Below, in pieces: positions 29,831 through 39,876 of a stretch of 64,000 nt of DNA (within the stretch, counting starts at the first letter, position 1; the number at the start of each line of letters is the position of its first letter). The position numbers were made by a program, and so were the translations under genes. The notes under the pieces are model-generated. The model saw only the letters and a program-made list of their open reading frames with translations. It ran no database searches and was not told the DNA's origin. The stretch is from CBCOTE01 sp965112965 (GTDB taxonomy: Bacteria > Desulfobacterota > Desulfovibrionia > Desulfovibrionales > Desulfovibrionaceae): positions 62,001-126,000 of the forward strand of contig CBCOTE010000021.1 of assembly GCA_965112965.1 (NCBI GenBank), written 5' to 3'.

Positions 29831-31045
29831 ATGGGCAAACGAAGTAGCATTGCCACAGGCGCGGCCATAAAGCATCTCCTACGCATGGTAAGGCACCCAT
29901 GGATCTTAGGCAAGTTGGCTAAGCTCCAGACCGAGAAGTGGCTATTCAATGTCCTTTATCCCAACGCTCATCATGGGCAGGCCCGTAAGATTCGTCAGGT
30001 GAGTATCCGTATAACTGACATATGTAACCTGCGCTGTATAACATGTGGCCAGTGGGGTCCTACCGGCTTTCTACATGGACGCGACCTTAAAGAGCTTAAA
30101 CGTAGCGAAATCTCTCTGACCCGCTATAAGGAGATATTCGTTGACTTAGTAGCTCATGAGCATAGGCCCATAGTTTACCTATGGGGTGGCGAGCCGACTC
30201 TCTATGACGGCTGGTTAGACCTTATTGAGTACTGTACGAAATTCGGATTGCCAACGGCTGTTGCCACCAATGGAACTCGTTTAGCTCCATATGCCAAGCA
30301 CTTAGTGAAGGCACCTATGTTCCTCCTGCAAATTTCTATAGATGGACATAACGCCGAGTTGCATAACCGCATACGACCGGGTGTAGGCAGTACTAACAGT
30401 TTTGAAGCTATTCAACAGGGCCTGGCTGCCGTACAAGAAGAACGTGCCCGTATCAACTGCGACTTGCCTATTATTGCCTCTCTGACCACTATCTCTAAGG
30501 AGAATTGCTACCACCTGGTGGACATTTACGAAGCCTATCGGGATAAAGTGGACCTCTTTATTTTTTACCCGGCCTGGTGGGTCGATGAAGAGAGCGCTAA
30601 GGTTCATGAACAAGATTTCGCTCGTCGTTTCGGCTTTCGGCCCGAATTACACCGTGGCTGGATTGGTGGCTGGGTGCCGGATGATTACGAGGCCCTCAAT
30701 ACCCAGCTTATAGAGCTTAACGCTTGCTCCCGCTCCTGGAACTCGCCACCTATTATATTTATCCCGGATATCACCGGTATCGCTAATCTAAAAAAATATT
30801 ATACTGACCATTCCAGCCTATTCGGTTACGCACAGTGCGTATCTATTTTTCAAGTGGTTGAGATTGATTCTAATGGCAACCTCTCCCCTTGTCGTGACTA
30901 TCATGATTACATTGTGGGCAATATCTGTGATAATACCATAACTGAGTTATGGAACTCAGAAGCCTACCGCAAGTTCCGCAGAAGTCTAGTCACTGAAGGC
31001 CTTATGCCTATATGCTCCCGATGTTGTGGGCTAATGGGATACTAA
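29831..31045 (+). CDS. Radical SAM protein with SPASM-like C-terminal cysteines
   Basis: A 404-residue radical SAM enzyme. ITDICNLRCITCGQW gives the SAM-cluster cysteines at about 65, 69 and 72, and YLWGGEPTLY is the GGEP motif near 119. ATNGT and LQISIDGHN follow as in the family. The C-terminus has GNLSPCRDYHDYIVGNI, ITELWNS and PICSRCCGLMGY, a SPASM/twitch-like set of cysteines that would hold a second cluster. Such proteins modify peptides or small molecules. A basic helical N-terminus of about 50 residues precedes the barrel. ATG 29831 has AAGGA in front. An A7 run lies at 30790-30796. No precursor peptide gene was recognised nearby. Confidence 0.9.
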   Translation: MGKRSSIATGAAIKHLLRMVRHPWILGKLAKLQTEKWLFNVLYPNAHHGQARKIRQVSIRITDICNLRCITCGQWGPTGFLHGRDLKELKRSEISLTRYKEIFVDLVAHEHRPIVYLWGGEPTLYDGWLDLIEYCTKFGLPTAVATNGTRLAPYAKHLVKAPMFLLQISIDGHNAELHNRIRPGVGSTNSFEAIQQGLAAVQEERARINCDLPIIASLTTISKENCYHLVDIYEAYRDKVDLFIFYPAWWVDEESAKVHEQDFARRFGFRPELHRGWIGGWVPDDYEALNTQLIELNACSRSWNSPPIIFIPDITGIANLKKYYTDHSSLFGYAQCVSIFQVVEIDSNGNLSPCRDYHDYIVGNICDNTITELWNSEAYRKFRRSLVTEGLMPICSRCCGLMGY

Positions 31046-34000
31046 GTCGTCGTAAGTATAGGGGGGGCATAAAATAATTTTGTCAGCATTTCCAATTTTT
31101 TATTATCTTCCTATATTCTTTTTAATTTTGTGAATGCTTTATACGATGCATATCTCAAGATAATATTTATTATTTATATTTTTATGTGATTGTATAGGCA
31201 TAGTAAATATAAAATTAGTGCGTTTTCAGGTTTGGAAAAATTTGAACTGCCGTGTTATAGGCAATCGAATATTAAATGCAGTTGAAAATTCTTATATTAG
31301 TGCCGACTAGTAGTTGTAACTATTAGAGTAATATGTTGAACATTCATTATCTATTTTTAAATGGATTTGTATATTAACGCTACACTCCAGAGAGTGGATA
31401 GTTTATTTAAGTGAAATCTGATACATGAGCTAGAAGATATGCTTTTAAGATTTATAAAATACTGGATTATATATAATTATAATATTATGGAGTAAGACGA
31501 TCTGAGCGTATATAAAAAAAATATGCTTAATCTTCAGATAGTTGAATAATGTAATCTAAATGCTGATATCTATATAATATAATTTGTGGTTAATAAAATA
31601 AATTTAGTAATAGCGATTTAAGTTTTGCAGGTATTGATCCGTAACTGCCTTATGTATTTCTTAGATGTTAGATGGCCAGATTTTTTTAAATGTGCTGCAA
31701 GAAGTTCGTCATGGCCCTTAGGACTATCATAATAATAATCTTAACCACAGATACGGTACCGAATACAGTAATCATTTTGTGTACTTGATATATAGAATTT
31801 GCAGATAAGCGCTAGAAATACGATAGGCTAGTCTTCTAAAAATGGCGGATATGTTTGCGCTTTGCTCAAAGATATCCTACGATCAACTTTTCTGATCTGA
31901 GTGGCCGTGCGTAGTGATGCTCTGAATCAAACTTGAGACGCCGATAACAATATTATTTGCTGTGTTGATCTTATCTGGTCAATATATTTTGATTTTAAAA
32001 GCAGTTACGGGTGGGGTAGATTGCAACCGACTCCTTATGTACAGCAGGTTAATATAAGGCCAGGCCGAAGTAAAGTTTCACACTGTTAGTGCAAGCGTAT
32101 TCTTTACTATCCACAAAAAAATATTTTAGTCTTCAGTCGAACATTTTGTATGTGAGATATAAAAAAAATAGCTTGGCCAGTTTTTCTGGTATTTATCTGC
32201 TCCTAAAACAGAATCGGTATAGTTAAGAAAAGAATGTCGACGTCTAAAGACAACACAGTCTTGACACGTATGCTTGCCCGACTCAGCCTGGTCAGCACTA
32301 CTGACGGTTTAACCACCTTAAAGACTAGTGATATATATATGTTTCTGGGCCGGCTTAATTTTGACAAGACATTTATAGGCATCCACGCCTGTTAGCGGCA
32401 AGCCAGCATACATTATATTTTGTCCATCACTTAGTCATTTATGCTAAGAATAGTTCTCTAAAACGGTTAGAATAACGATAAATCTATTCGAAAAGCCATG
32501 CAGCCGTCGCAGGTCATAATGGTAATATATAATAACATGATATCTTAATAATATAAGTCACTTGCAGTATATCATATATCTATACTGCCATTAAAGTAAA
32601 GTTTTCTTCCTACTCTGAGATGATAAAAAACTATTTTTACTTATAGAAAATACCATGTCCACCACCGCCATTCTCCTCATCAATATTCCGAATAGTTACT
32701 TTTTTTAAGTAGTTATTTTTTGCTACCTGGAACTGGGGTAACTGGTAGTCAGGATTAGTTACTGTTTGGTCTATCCCCATGGTACAAAGGTGGCTTGTAG
32801 TACATATGCAGCATAAGTCGTTGTGGAAGGACACAACATTATTCTGGGCATGACTGGCATGAATATTTAATATTGCGTCGTGCTGTATTGGACAAGACTA
32901 TATGGTGCAAAACACTAAGCAAATTCGTTTTTGAGTCTATCTTTTAAGATGCTGCAGCGGAAGCAGAAAATAAGATTTTTTGTGCTGGTCGACATGATAA
33001 TCAATACATGCGCGGATGCTGACGCATTGCTACAGTTAACCTTGGATTTCTGGCGGTTTGTAGTTTATACATGTAACTTTTGTAGCAGTGGTTGGATTTA
33101 CATTAACGTGCTATTTTTTTTGCGTGGTGTACTGCTCTGGCTTGGTATAGTAGGCTACAGTAAGTTTTTTTGTTGAGTATTATTGGCTGATTTTCTGCCC
33201 CTCTCTCCACCCTATGTCAATGTAGACTTGGCCCAGTTTGGCAGACTGTAATGGTATCCGCTAGCCTTGAGCTTAGAGTCGATGGCTCTGGGACTACTGG
33301 CGTTTCATCATTGCGATATTCGTAGTCTTTTTGTAGTGAATTCCAGTAGGATCTTAACCATTATGTAGTATCGTAACAAGTGGTAGTAGGAAAAATTAGG
33401 TATAGCTTTGCATTGAAATGGGAAAATATTATAAGACCGCCGTTGAGTTCTTAGTAAGCTTCGGTCTAAGTAGCTTTAGTTGAGATTTAAGCACTGCCTA
33501 TGGTAAATAATAGATGATTTTTCTTCAGGAATATGAATGTTTACTTTTGCCTATCGGGCTGGCAACGTCTGATCCAGAGAGGCAATGTTTTTTTTTGAAC
33601 TGAGCGAGATTTACTCCTATATGGGGCACATAGCGGGCGGTAGTAACTGAATGCTTCTCGGGCTGTATTTTATTACAATTTTTGGCCGTGATTTATGAAC
33701 AGTTGGTGTTCTATACACTAGATGGAAATAATCCAGAAAGCAAAGATGATTAAAAAGTTTAGACGTCTTAATGTAAAAAATATATACTGACTTTTTTTTG
33801 TTGTGTCTCTAAAGCCCTCAAGCGCTCTGGGAAAATCGACTGACGGCAGCATAAGGTTGACATATATCTATCGTCTGGTTAAATTTTTTGTTACGGTTTT
33901 TTATATAGTGCTTTGGTTCGATTGTAATCTACAGTCAGGTTTACCAGTTTTAGTCGAGTTCTTCCAATTTAATTTCAAGAGACATTGATTACGAATACAG

Positions 34001-34817
34001 TGGTAGAAATATCGAATCCGGTATGTATAGCCTATGTTTATATTAGATTTCATAAAGTATTTATTTTTTTACATTTCTATTTAAACAAGCATCTTTTGGC
34101 TACGACAATGGACTCTGCAATGCTACGCCCGGGCAAACGAGACTTAATGGTCTTAACGGAAGAAGGTCTGTCTAGATTGTAGAATCATGGCCGACAATGG
34201 AGGTGAGTTATCTTTACGTAGCGAGTTAGCACCGTTGTTTTTTTAGCTGATAAGTCTTATTGTTCAGATAACTTAATCCTGGATGTACTTTTTTTAAGGA
34301 TGATTATTACAAGATATTTTAGTAGCCCACGGTTTATTATACTCAGGCAATTGATACTTTTAATATTTTTTTATAGTTATAATATAATAGTGCATGTATA
34401 CGTTTTTAGTGGTCGTTTTTTTTGTATTACGGTAATAAATAATAAAGACGCTGGGCTTCTTGAATAGCTGTGGGTGCATTTGCGCTTACCATAAAGGCAA
34501 GTGGGTGGTATTCTTTAGCGCGAAAGCAACGCTAGTCCGATTCATCCTTTATCGTAAAAAAATTGGACTAGCGACAGGCTAGTTTATCTATTGAACGGCT
34601 GAAGGGTCAGATTTTTTTATGAATGAGATCATTTGCGCCACACGCTTAGGTTATGCTTCGGATAGGTGGCCGCTCTTGTTAGCCTCAGGTTACCTTCGGT
34701 CTTTTATTTTTTTCGTAGCGTTGGTTTGATGTGAAAAAAAACTTAGAACGGATCTAAACTAGAAAAATGGGAGGCGAAAGTTTTACCTAATCGGCTGTGG
34801 AGGAAATTTTCTGGTTT
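31046..34817. other. 3.8 kb decayed region
   Basis: Very AT-rich. No intact gene. Near 34085-34180 (+) a short phrase faintly recalls an AAA+ ATPase arginine-finger segment, too short to call. Plus-strand fragments at 32931-33176 and 33803-33988 are hydrophobic and unrecognised. Confidence 0.65.
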
Positions 34818-35609
34818 TTATCGAGGCAGAGAATAGCCCGCGGTCGTGGGCAAGGGCACGTACCAGCCGTCTCTTGCTGTACCGGCGGCCCATGATAGTA
34901 GCTTATTAGTACGGTGCGCAGTCGTTTGAGCTGTGGTGAGGGCCCCAGGCAAGTCTGCCTGATTGAGGAATACTTGACGGCGGGCATGGGTTGGGCAGCC
35001 TTGGAATAGTCCTGAAGGATGTTGAGAGAGGGCCAGCAGATGGCATGGGAGGATGGGCTCTCCTAGTCGTACGTCTAGCCGTTGAGCAGCCAGCTCGGAA
35101 CGAAACACCGTGGCTTCGTTAAAGGGCTGGCCCAGTGCCGCTAGATTCATTATTCCGATGCACAGTTCCGTATCCTTTGGCACCACAGGTTCATGTCCGG
35201 CCGGTACTTTAAGCAGTCGGCCTGCTGCTCCGTCGGCTTCAACAAGGATGCGTCCGGCCCCAGCCGCTTGTCGCAAGGAACCGATACACTCGGGATTAAG
35301 ACCTACTAATTTACCGCTACTGACATCGAGTTTTTGAGCTATTGTCACCACTCCTTTTCGCGTCGACGTCATTGCTTTTAACTCTGCAAGCGGGTTAGTA
35401 GCAGCCGCAAATGACTCCAGCAACACTACCTCACCCGCAACGGGAGGATACATCCTTGTCGTAGTCGTCACGAGCACCAGGGTTTCTCGTTTTACCAATG
35501 CTTCTGCTAACGCATACATGAGTGTCGTTTTTCCCCCTGCTCCCACCATTACGATCACCCGCTCCTCAGGTAGTATCAACATTTGCAACGGTTGTGGAGC
35601 CATGCTCAT
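34818..35609 (-). CDS. yqeC: Selenium cofactor biosynthesis protein YqeC
   Basis: A 263-residue P-loop type protein of the YqeC family, a marker gene of organisms with selenium-dependent molybdenum hydroxylases; its exact reaction is not established. VIVMVGAGGKTTLMYALAE (loop at residues 23-29) and LVLVTTTTRMYPP are clear, followed by LVEADGAAGRLLKVPAGHEPVVP. ATG 35609 and ATG 35603 are both possible. It lies 227 bases after the XdhC-type maturase gene on the same strand and is probably the last gene of the maturation module. Confidence 0.9.
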   Translation of the reverse strand: MSMAPQPLQMLILPEERVIVMVGAGGKTTLMYALAEALVKRETLVLVTTTTRMYPPVAGEVVLLESFAAATNPLAELKAMTSTRKGVVTIAQKLDVSSGKLVGLNPECIGSLRQAAGAGRILVEADGAAGRLLKVPAGHEPVVPKDTELCIGIMNLAALGQPFNEATVFRSELAAQRLDVRLGEPILPCHLLALSQHPSGLFQGCPTHARRQVFLNQADLPGALTTAQTTAHRTNKLLSWAAGTARDGWYVPLPTTAGYSLPR

Positions 35610-35836
35610 AGCTATGGGCGACGGAAGGTGTGTGTAGGAAAGAATTTGCCGGTGAGCTTTAGGCGGTCAACGGGAAGACTAGTTTTCATGGATCCAAGTT
35701 TATTGTTTTTTTAGTATTGCTATATTATATTTTTATTCGGTAAAATTAAGAATTGTTTATCTATTCGATGATAAAAATTTTGATGATATTAATGTGGTGA
35801 GGGAAGAAGTAGTAGTGATAGCGCGGAAGGAATTTT

Positions 35837-36967
35837 TTAAAACAATACATCCTTTTGTTCTTTCACTACATCCGTGAGTTTTGTCTTCACTCCAGCGCGT
35901 ACAGCGATGAGCTCTGCGACGATGCTAATGGCGAGTTCAGCAGGAGTTTCGGCGTCGATTGGGAGGCCTATAGGGCTGTAGACGCGAGTCAAGTCAGTGG
36001 TAGTGAATCCTCGGGAGCACAAGATGGTAAAAATGGCGTCGCGTTTACGGCGGCTGCCAATCATTCCGATATAGCAAGCGGGAGTTTTGAGGGCCTGGGT
36101 TAGGACCTCTAAGTCATAGTGGTGGCCGCGGGTGAGGATGGCGATGAAGTGGTTGGGGCCGATGATGCTGGGTTCGCAGGCGCCGACGAAGTTAGACAGA
36201 ATACGGGTGATGATGGCCATGGGGAAGCGTTGTGGGTTGACGAATTCAGATCGGTCATCCACTACCTCTATGGTGAAGCCGACTTGGTGGGCAAGGTTGG
36301 CTACTGCTATTGAGATATGTCCGCCGCCGCATAGAAGAAGAGTGCTGCCTACAGTTAAGGGATCCACGAGATAACGGTGTCCGGCAAATTCGACTAGTCC
36401 TGTAGCGTGGTGGCGTAGCTTGGTTTGTACTGATTCGGGTAGTTTTTTGAATTCACTGGTCAGCCGGCGGAGTGGTGTGGTCGGGTTAGTAATGTCTATG
36501 AGCCAGGCTAGAGTGTCGATAGTCGAGCTATGTGGTCTGACAGTAGCTAGGGCGTCCTCAAAGAGAGATACGGCTGCAGGTTCAATGCGTTCGACGAGCA
36601 CCTCCACCACTCCGCCGCAAATCATATCTGTGGCGGCATCGTCTCCAGTTAGGTCGTAGGTTATAAGTTCCGCCAGACCTGTGGCTAGCGCTCTGCGGCA
36701 GGCCTCAATTGTTAATGATTCTAGAAGCCCGCCGCCTATGCTTCCATGTAGAGTTCCATCCGTGGCTAGGGCAAGTTTGGTCCCAGGCAGACGTGGCGCT
36801 GATCCAATCCGGCTGGCAACGGTTGCTAGTGCTACCGCTCGTTTATTGCGTAGCTCAATAAGCACGAATGCTTCCGATGTAGCATAGGGCAGTCCAGACG
36901 ATAGCGAAGATGAAAGAGGAATTTTTCCACAAAAATTTTTTTCTTTTTCCTCGAAAAATTTTATCAT
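35837..36967 (-). CDS. XdhC/CoxI-family molybdenum hydroxylase maturation factor
   Basis: A 376-residue accessory protein that binds molybdenum cofactor and helps its sulfuration or insertion into xanthine dehydrogenase-type enzymes. The N-terminal half has GSIGGGLLE and MICGGVVEVLVE (near residue 116). The Rossmann C-terminal half has LLLCGGGHISIAVA (about 210-223), VVDDRSEF, ILTRGHHYDLEVL and YIGMIGSRRKRD (about 299-310), then the closing GLPIDAETPAELAISIVAEL. GAGG lies seven bases before ATG 36967. It is on the strand of the xdh operon but separated from it by 1.4 kb of decayed DNA. Confidence 0.93.
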   Translation of the reverse strand: MIKFFEEKEKNFCGKIPLSSSLSSGLPYATSEAFVLIELRNKRAVALATVASRIGSAPRLPGTKLALATDGTLHGSIGGGLLESLTIEACRRALATGLAELITYDLTGDDAATDMICGGVVEVLVERIEPAAVSLFEDALATVRPHSSTIDTLAWLIDITNPTTPLRRLTSEFKKLPESVQTKLRHHATGLVEFAGHRYLVDPLTVGSTLLLCGGGHISIAVANLAHQVGFTIEVVDDRSEFVNPQRFPMAIITRILSNFVGACEPSIIGPNHFIAILTRGHHYDLEVLTQALKTPACYIGMIGSRRKRDAIFTILCSRGFTTTDLTRVYSPIGLPIDAETPAELAISIVAELIAVRAGVKTKLTDVVKEQKDVLF

Positions 36968-38381
36968 TGACTACCTCGTTAAATAGTCAAAATATTTAAA
37001 GCATGTTTATATATAGTTAGTAAAAAATTACTTAGAAATATAAAATTCAGAGCTAATGGCTGGAGGCTTATAGCTATAATCCGTGTCTACTTGCGACGCT
37101 ACCGGTTGGTTAAACGTTATCTCAGTTATGCGAATTATAACATATATACTAAATAAGCCAACAAAGATCAAGAACGTATCTATTTTTAGTTAATGGCCTA
37201 TAGAATAGTCAATATTAGCTTATTAACAGTTACGATCGTGAAACAGCATGTCGCGTCATAAAATTATAAACATGTGCAGTCCATTCTATAGCTCTAATCT
37301 CAGAAAAAATAGAGAAAATGGTGATAACGCCAGCACAGTTGACACTAATATAGAACCAGATAGACAAGAGTGGGATAGTAGCTCTGTAGAGCATAGCATA
37401 ATACTTGTTGAACGAGAATGAACATTGGGCGCGCTAGATAAATACGGAAGAGCCATGATCGTACTGGAGAAAACTGCGGCTTAGAGTAAGTAAAGCTGGT
37501 CGAAGTGATGTATGGAGCTAAATAGCGTATTAGATAATGGAATTGATATAGAGCAGACCGCTAATATTTGCCTCCCTGGATGTGGAGATGATAAAGCTAA
37601 AATTTTTTTGAACAGGCAATAGCTAATACCACCTTCGAGCAAAAATAGATCCAGAGATGATTGGGCTTGTGATGAAACAACTTTAAGGTCAGGCAGTTTA
37701 TGGTTAATTATAGCACAGTACTCCAGACAATAAAGAACAATACTGAGCAAGAGTATCAGTCAAGTCAGGTCATTGAGAAGTGTTAGCACCGCCATCGTCC
37801 TTATACCCCGAGTAGTACTCCGGTGAGTAAATGATGCAGCATGCCTTTTTTGATATATTTATGTAATGGTTAGACTTATTGTATTGTTTTGGTGAGGGTT
37901 GGAATATTACGTGATATCGTAAGCTTTTATTTACGCTATGTCTGGACAATTTAATATATTTTTTTTGATGGTGAAGATAGATAAAGTTCAGGCAATTACT
38001 AATTAAAAATATGTTTTTTTAAACATTATATCCAAGCTTATGCATTACATTTAATAATAATATTATAACATTGAAGTAGATACTATAAAGTATTGCTGAC
38101 TACATAATCGATTACTCTATGAGAACTGTTGTTCAAGTTAATAGTTATGACAAAGCTAGCGTCCATAAATCAAAAGTTAATTACGGCGATGAGATAAAGG
38201 ATGCTAAGGTCTATGATTTTTTTAAAAAATAAACTAAATCAACATAAAAGTTTTTGGACTATAGGCGATAATTTTACGGGACCACAAAAAAATAAGACTA
38301 TTAGAAGGTGGCGCATGTTGTAATCCGGTTCTGTTGTGGTTTATGGATAATTATAAGCCAAAGTAGCTGGCAATGGATGAC
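36968..38381. other. 1.4 kb decayed region inside the molybdenum-hydroxylase array
   Basis: A-rich on the plus strand, no intact gene. An 89-codon open stretch at 37481-37750 (-) is unrecognised. It probably replaces one or more genes that once linked xdhC to the maturase gene. Confidence 0.6.
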
Positions 38382-38915
38382 TTAGTCCTCAGTAGCGTTT
38401 TGTCCGTTATTGGTTTGATGGGATAGGCAACGTTCTACAGCATCAACGATGGTGCTATAACCTGTGCAGCGGCACATATGACCGGCATGTGCGCGTCGGA
38501 TAGCCTCACGATTAGTATAAGAGTCGGCGACCGCATGTTTTTTTGTATTATCTTGCCTGGCTAGGGCGCGTTCGATGAAGGCTGTAGAAGTCATAATCAA
38601 CCCCGGAGTGCAGAAACCGCATTGTACGGCCCCTGCATCTATATAGGCTTGTTGTACTGCTGAGAGTCGTCCTTCGTGGACCTCACCTTCGGCAGTCCGT
38701 ACGGTTCTGCCGTTGGCCCATACGGCTAGGAAAAGACATGAATTCACAGGTGTATCGTCTACGAGTACGGTACAGGCACCGCATTCGCCAGTGCCGCAGC
38801 CTTCTTTGACCCCGGTAAGTCCTTCTCGGCGCAGGAATTCTAAGAGCGAACTTCCAGGGAGGACATCGCGGGCCAGCTCGCGACCGTTTACGGTAATGTG
38901 TATGGAGATGGTCAT
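38382..38915 (-). CDS. xdhC: Molybdenum hydroxylase small subunit, two [2Fe-2S] clusters
   Basis: A 177-residue electron-transfer subunit of a xanthine dehydrogenase-type enzyme. The plant-type cluster is EGCGTGECGACTVLVDD (Cys40, 45, 48, with Cys60) and the second cluster is VQCGFCTPG (Cys99, 102) with MCRCTGY (Cys148, 150). It overlaps the end of the FAD gene as ATGA, so translation is coupled. A perfect AAGGAGG ribosome site lies nine bases upstream, within the FAD gene. A T7 run at 38538-38544 lies in the coding region. It is the last gene of the ygfK-yqeB-xdhABC operon. Confidence 0.95.
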   Translation of the reverse strand: MTISIHITVNGRELARDVLPGSSLLEFLRREGLTGVKEGCGTGECGACTVLVDDTPVNSCLFLAVWANGRTVRTAEGEVHEGRLSAVQQAYIDAGAVQCGFCTPGLIMTSTAFIERALARQDNTKKHAVADSYTNREAIRRAHAGHMCRCTGYSTIVDAVERCLSHQTNNGQNATED

Positions 38916-39871
38916 ATGGGATTTCCTCCTTGGTGATCAGACATAAAAACTCTGGCCTGTCCTAGGGCTTTGGTGGCCGCCTTAGTTATGACACGGCCGG
39001 TCAATTCGGTTATTATGTGCAGCCGAAATTCTTTAGATGCCCGCCAGGACGTACGTGGGGTTACATCGGCGGATACAGCAGCGCGTATTGCATCAAGTGT
39101 CAAAGGTAGATCGGCTGGGGCAACTGAACGGCCAACCGCAGTCGCCTCGGCTGTTGGGCAACGTATTGGCGTGGGCGCGGCTACACCAAAGGCTAAGGCG
39201 AGATAGGTAATTTTAGCATCCGGTGCTAGTCGTACGGTTGCGGCACAGCTGACGGTGGCGATATCCTGAGCTTCGCGGGCGGCATATTTGAAAAAGGCCG
39301 TACCGACACCTCCTTTAGTGTCTAGAAATGGTTTTACAGTGGTTAGTGCATGGACTGGGAGTCGGATGGCAATAAGTAGCTCGGCTTGTTGCAGGGCTAC
39401 ATGGCCCGGTCCAGTGTGGAAGCCCTGCAGCGAAGTGGTGCGGACTGCGTTTGGGCCAGCCACCTCAAGTATGGCATCTAAGACCAGGAGCGGCGGCACG
39501 GAATCGGCGCTTACGGCGCCGTTGCAGATATTCCCACCGATAGTAGCTATGTTACGAATTTGCGGGCCAGCTATGGTAGCCGCGGCTTCGGCTAGCACTG
39601 GGGCATAGGCAGCCACTAGTGGTGATTCTAGTAGGTCGGTGAAGGTCGTACCTGCGCTTATGACTAAGACGCCTTCATCATTTAGGCGAATTCCACGTAG
39701 CTCGGGTAGGTCGTGTAGATCTACGAGGTTGCCTGCGTCGGCGTGGCCAGCGCGTAGTTGTATGAGGAGGTCAGTGCCGCCGGCTATAGGCCGTGCTGTA
39801 GGATTAGCCGCTAGGAGCCTAATAGCTTCGGCTACGTTGGAGGCCTTTTGGTAGCGTTTGATGGCGTACAT
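38912..39871 (-). CDS. xdhB: Molybdenum hydroxylase FAD-binding subunit
   Basis: A 319-residue FAD subunit that passes electrons from the iron-sulfur subunit to NAD or another acceptor. The PCMH-type FAD motifs are IAGGTDLLIQLRAG (about 29-42) and IATIGGNICNGAVSADS (about 109-125), followed by the CODH FAD C-terminal domain with FFKYAAREAQDIATVS. It is somewhat longer than E. coli XdhB (about 292). It starts five bases after the Mo-subunit stop and overlaps xdhC by four bases. It is the only FAD subunit gene in the window and may serve both hydroxylases. Confidence 0.94.
   Translation of the reverse strand: MYAIKRYQKASNVAEAIRLLAANPTARPIAGGTDLLIQLRAGHADAGNLVDLHDLPELRGIRLNDEGVLVISAGTTFTDLLESPLVAAYAPVLAEAAATIAGPQIRNIATIGGNICNGAVSADSVPPLLVLDAILEVAGPNAVRTTSLQGFHTGPGHVALQQAELLIAIRLPVHALTTVKPFLDTKGGVGTAFFKYAAREAQDIATVSCAATVRLAPDAKITYLALAFGVAAPTPIRCPTAEATAVGRSVAPADLPLTLDAIRAAVSADVTPRTSWRASKEFRLHIITELTGRVITKAATKALGQARVFMSDHQGGNPI
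38925..38931 (-). promoter_or_regulatory. Perfect Shine-Dalgarno for xdhC
   Basis: AAGGAGG on the minus strand, nine bases before ATG 38915, embedded in the 3' end of xdhB. It fixes the xdhC start and is much stronger than most ribosome sites in this window. Confidence 0.85.
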
Positions 39872-39876
39872 AGCAG

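Noticed and set aside
34085..34180. Phrase resembling an AAA+ ATPase (DSAMLRPGKRD)
   Set aside because: Too short, with no Walker motifs upstream.
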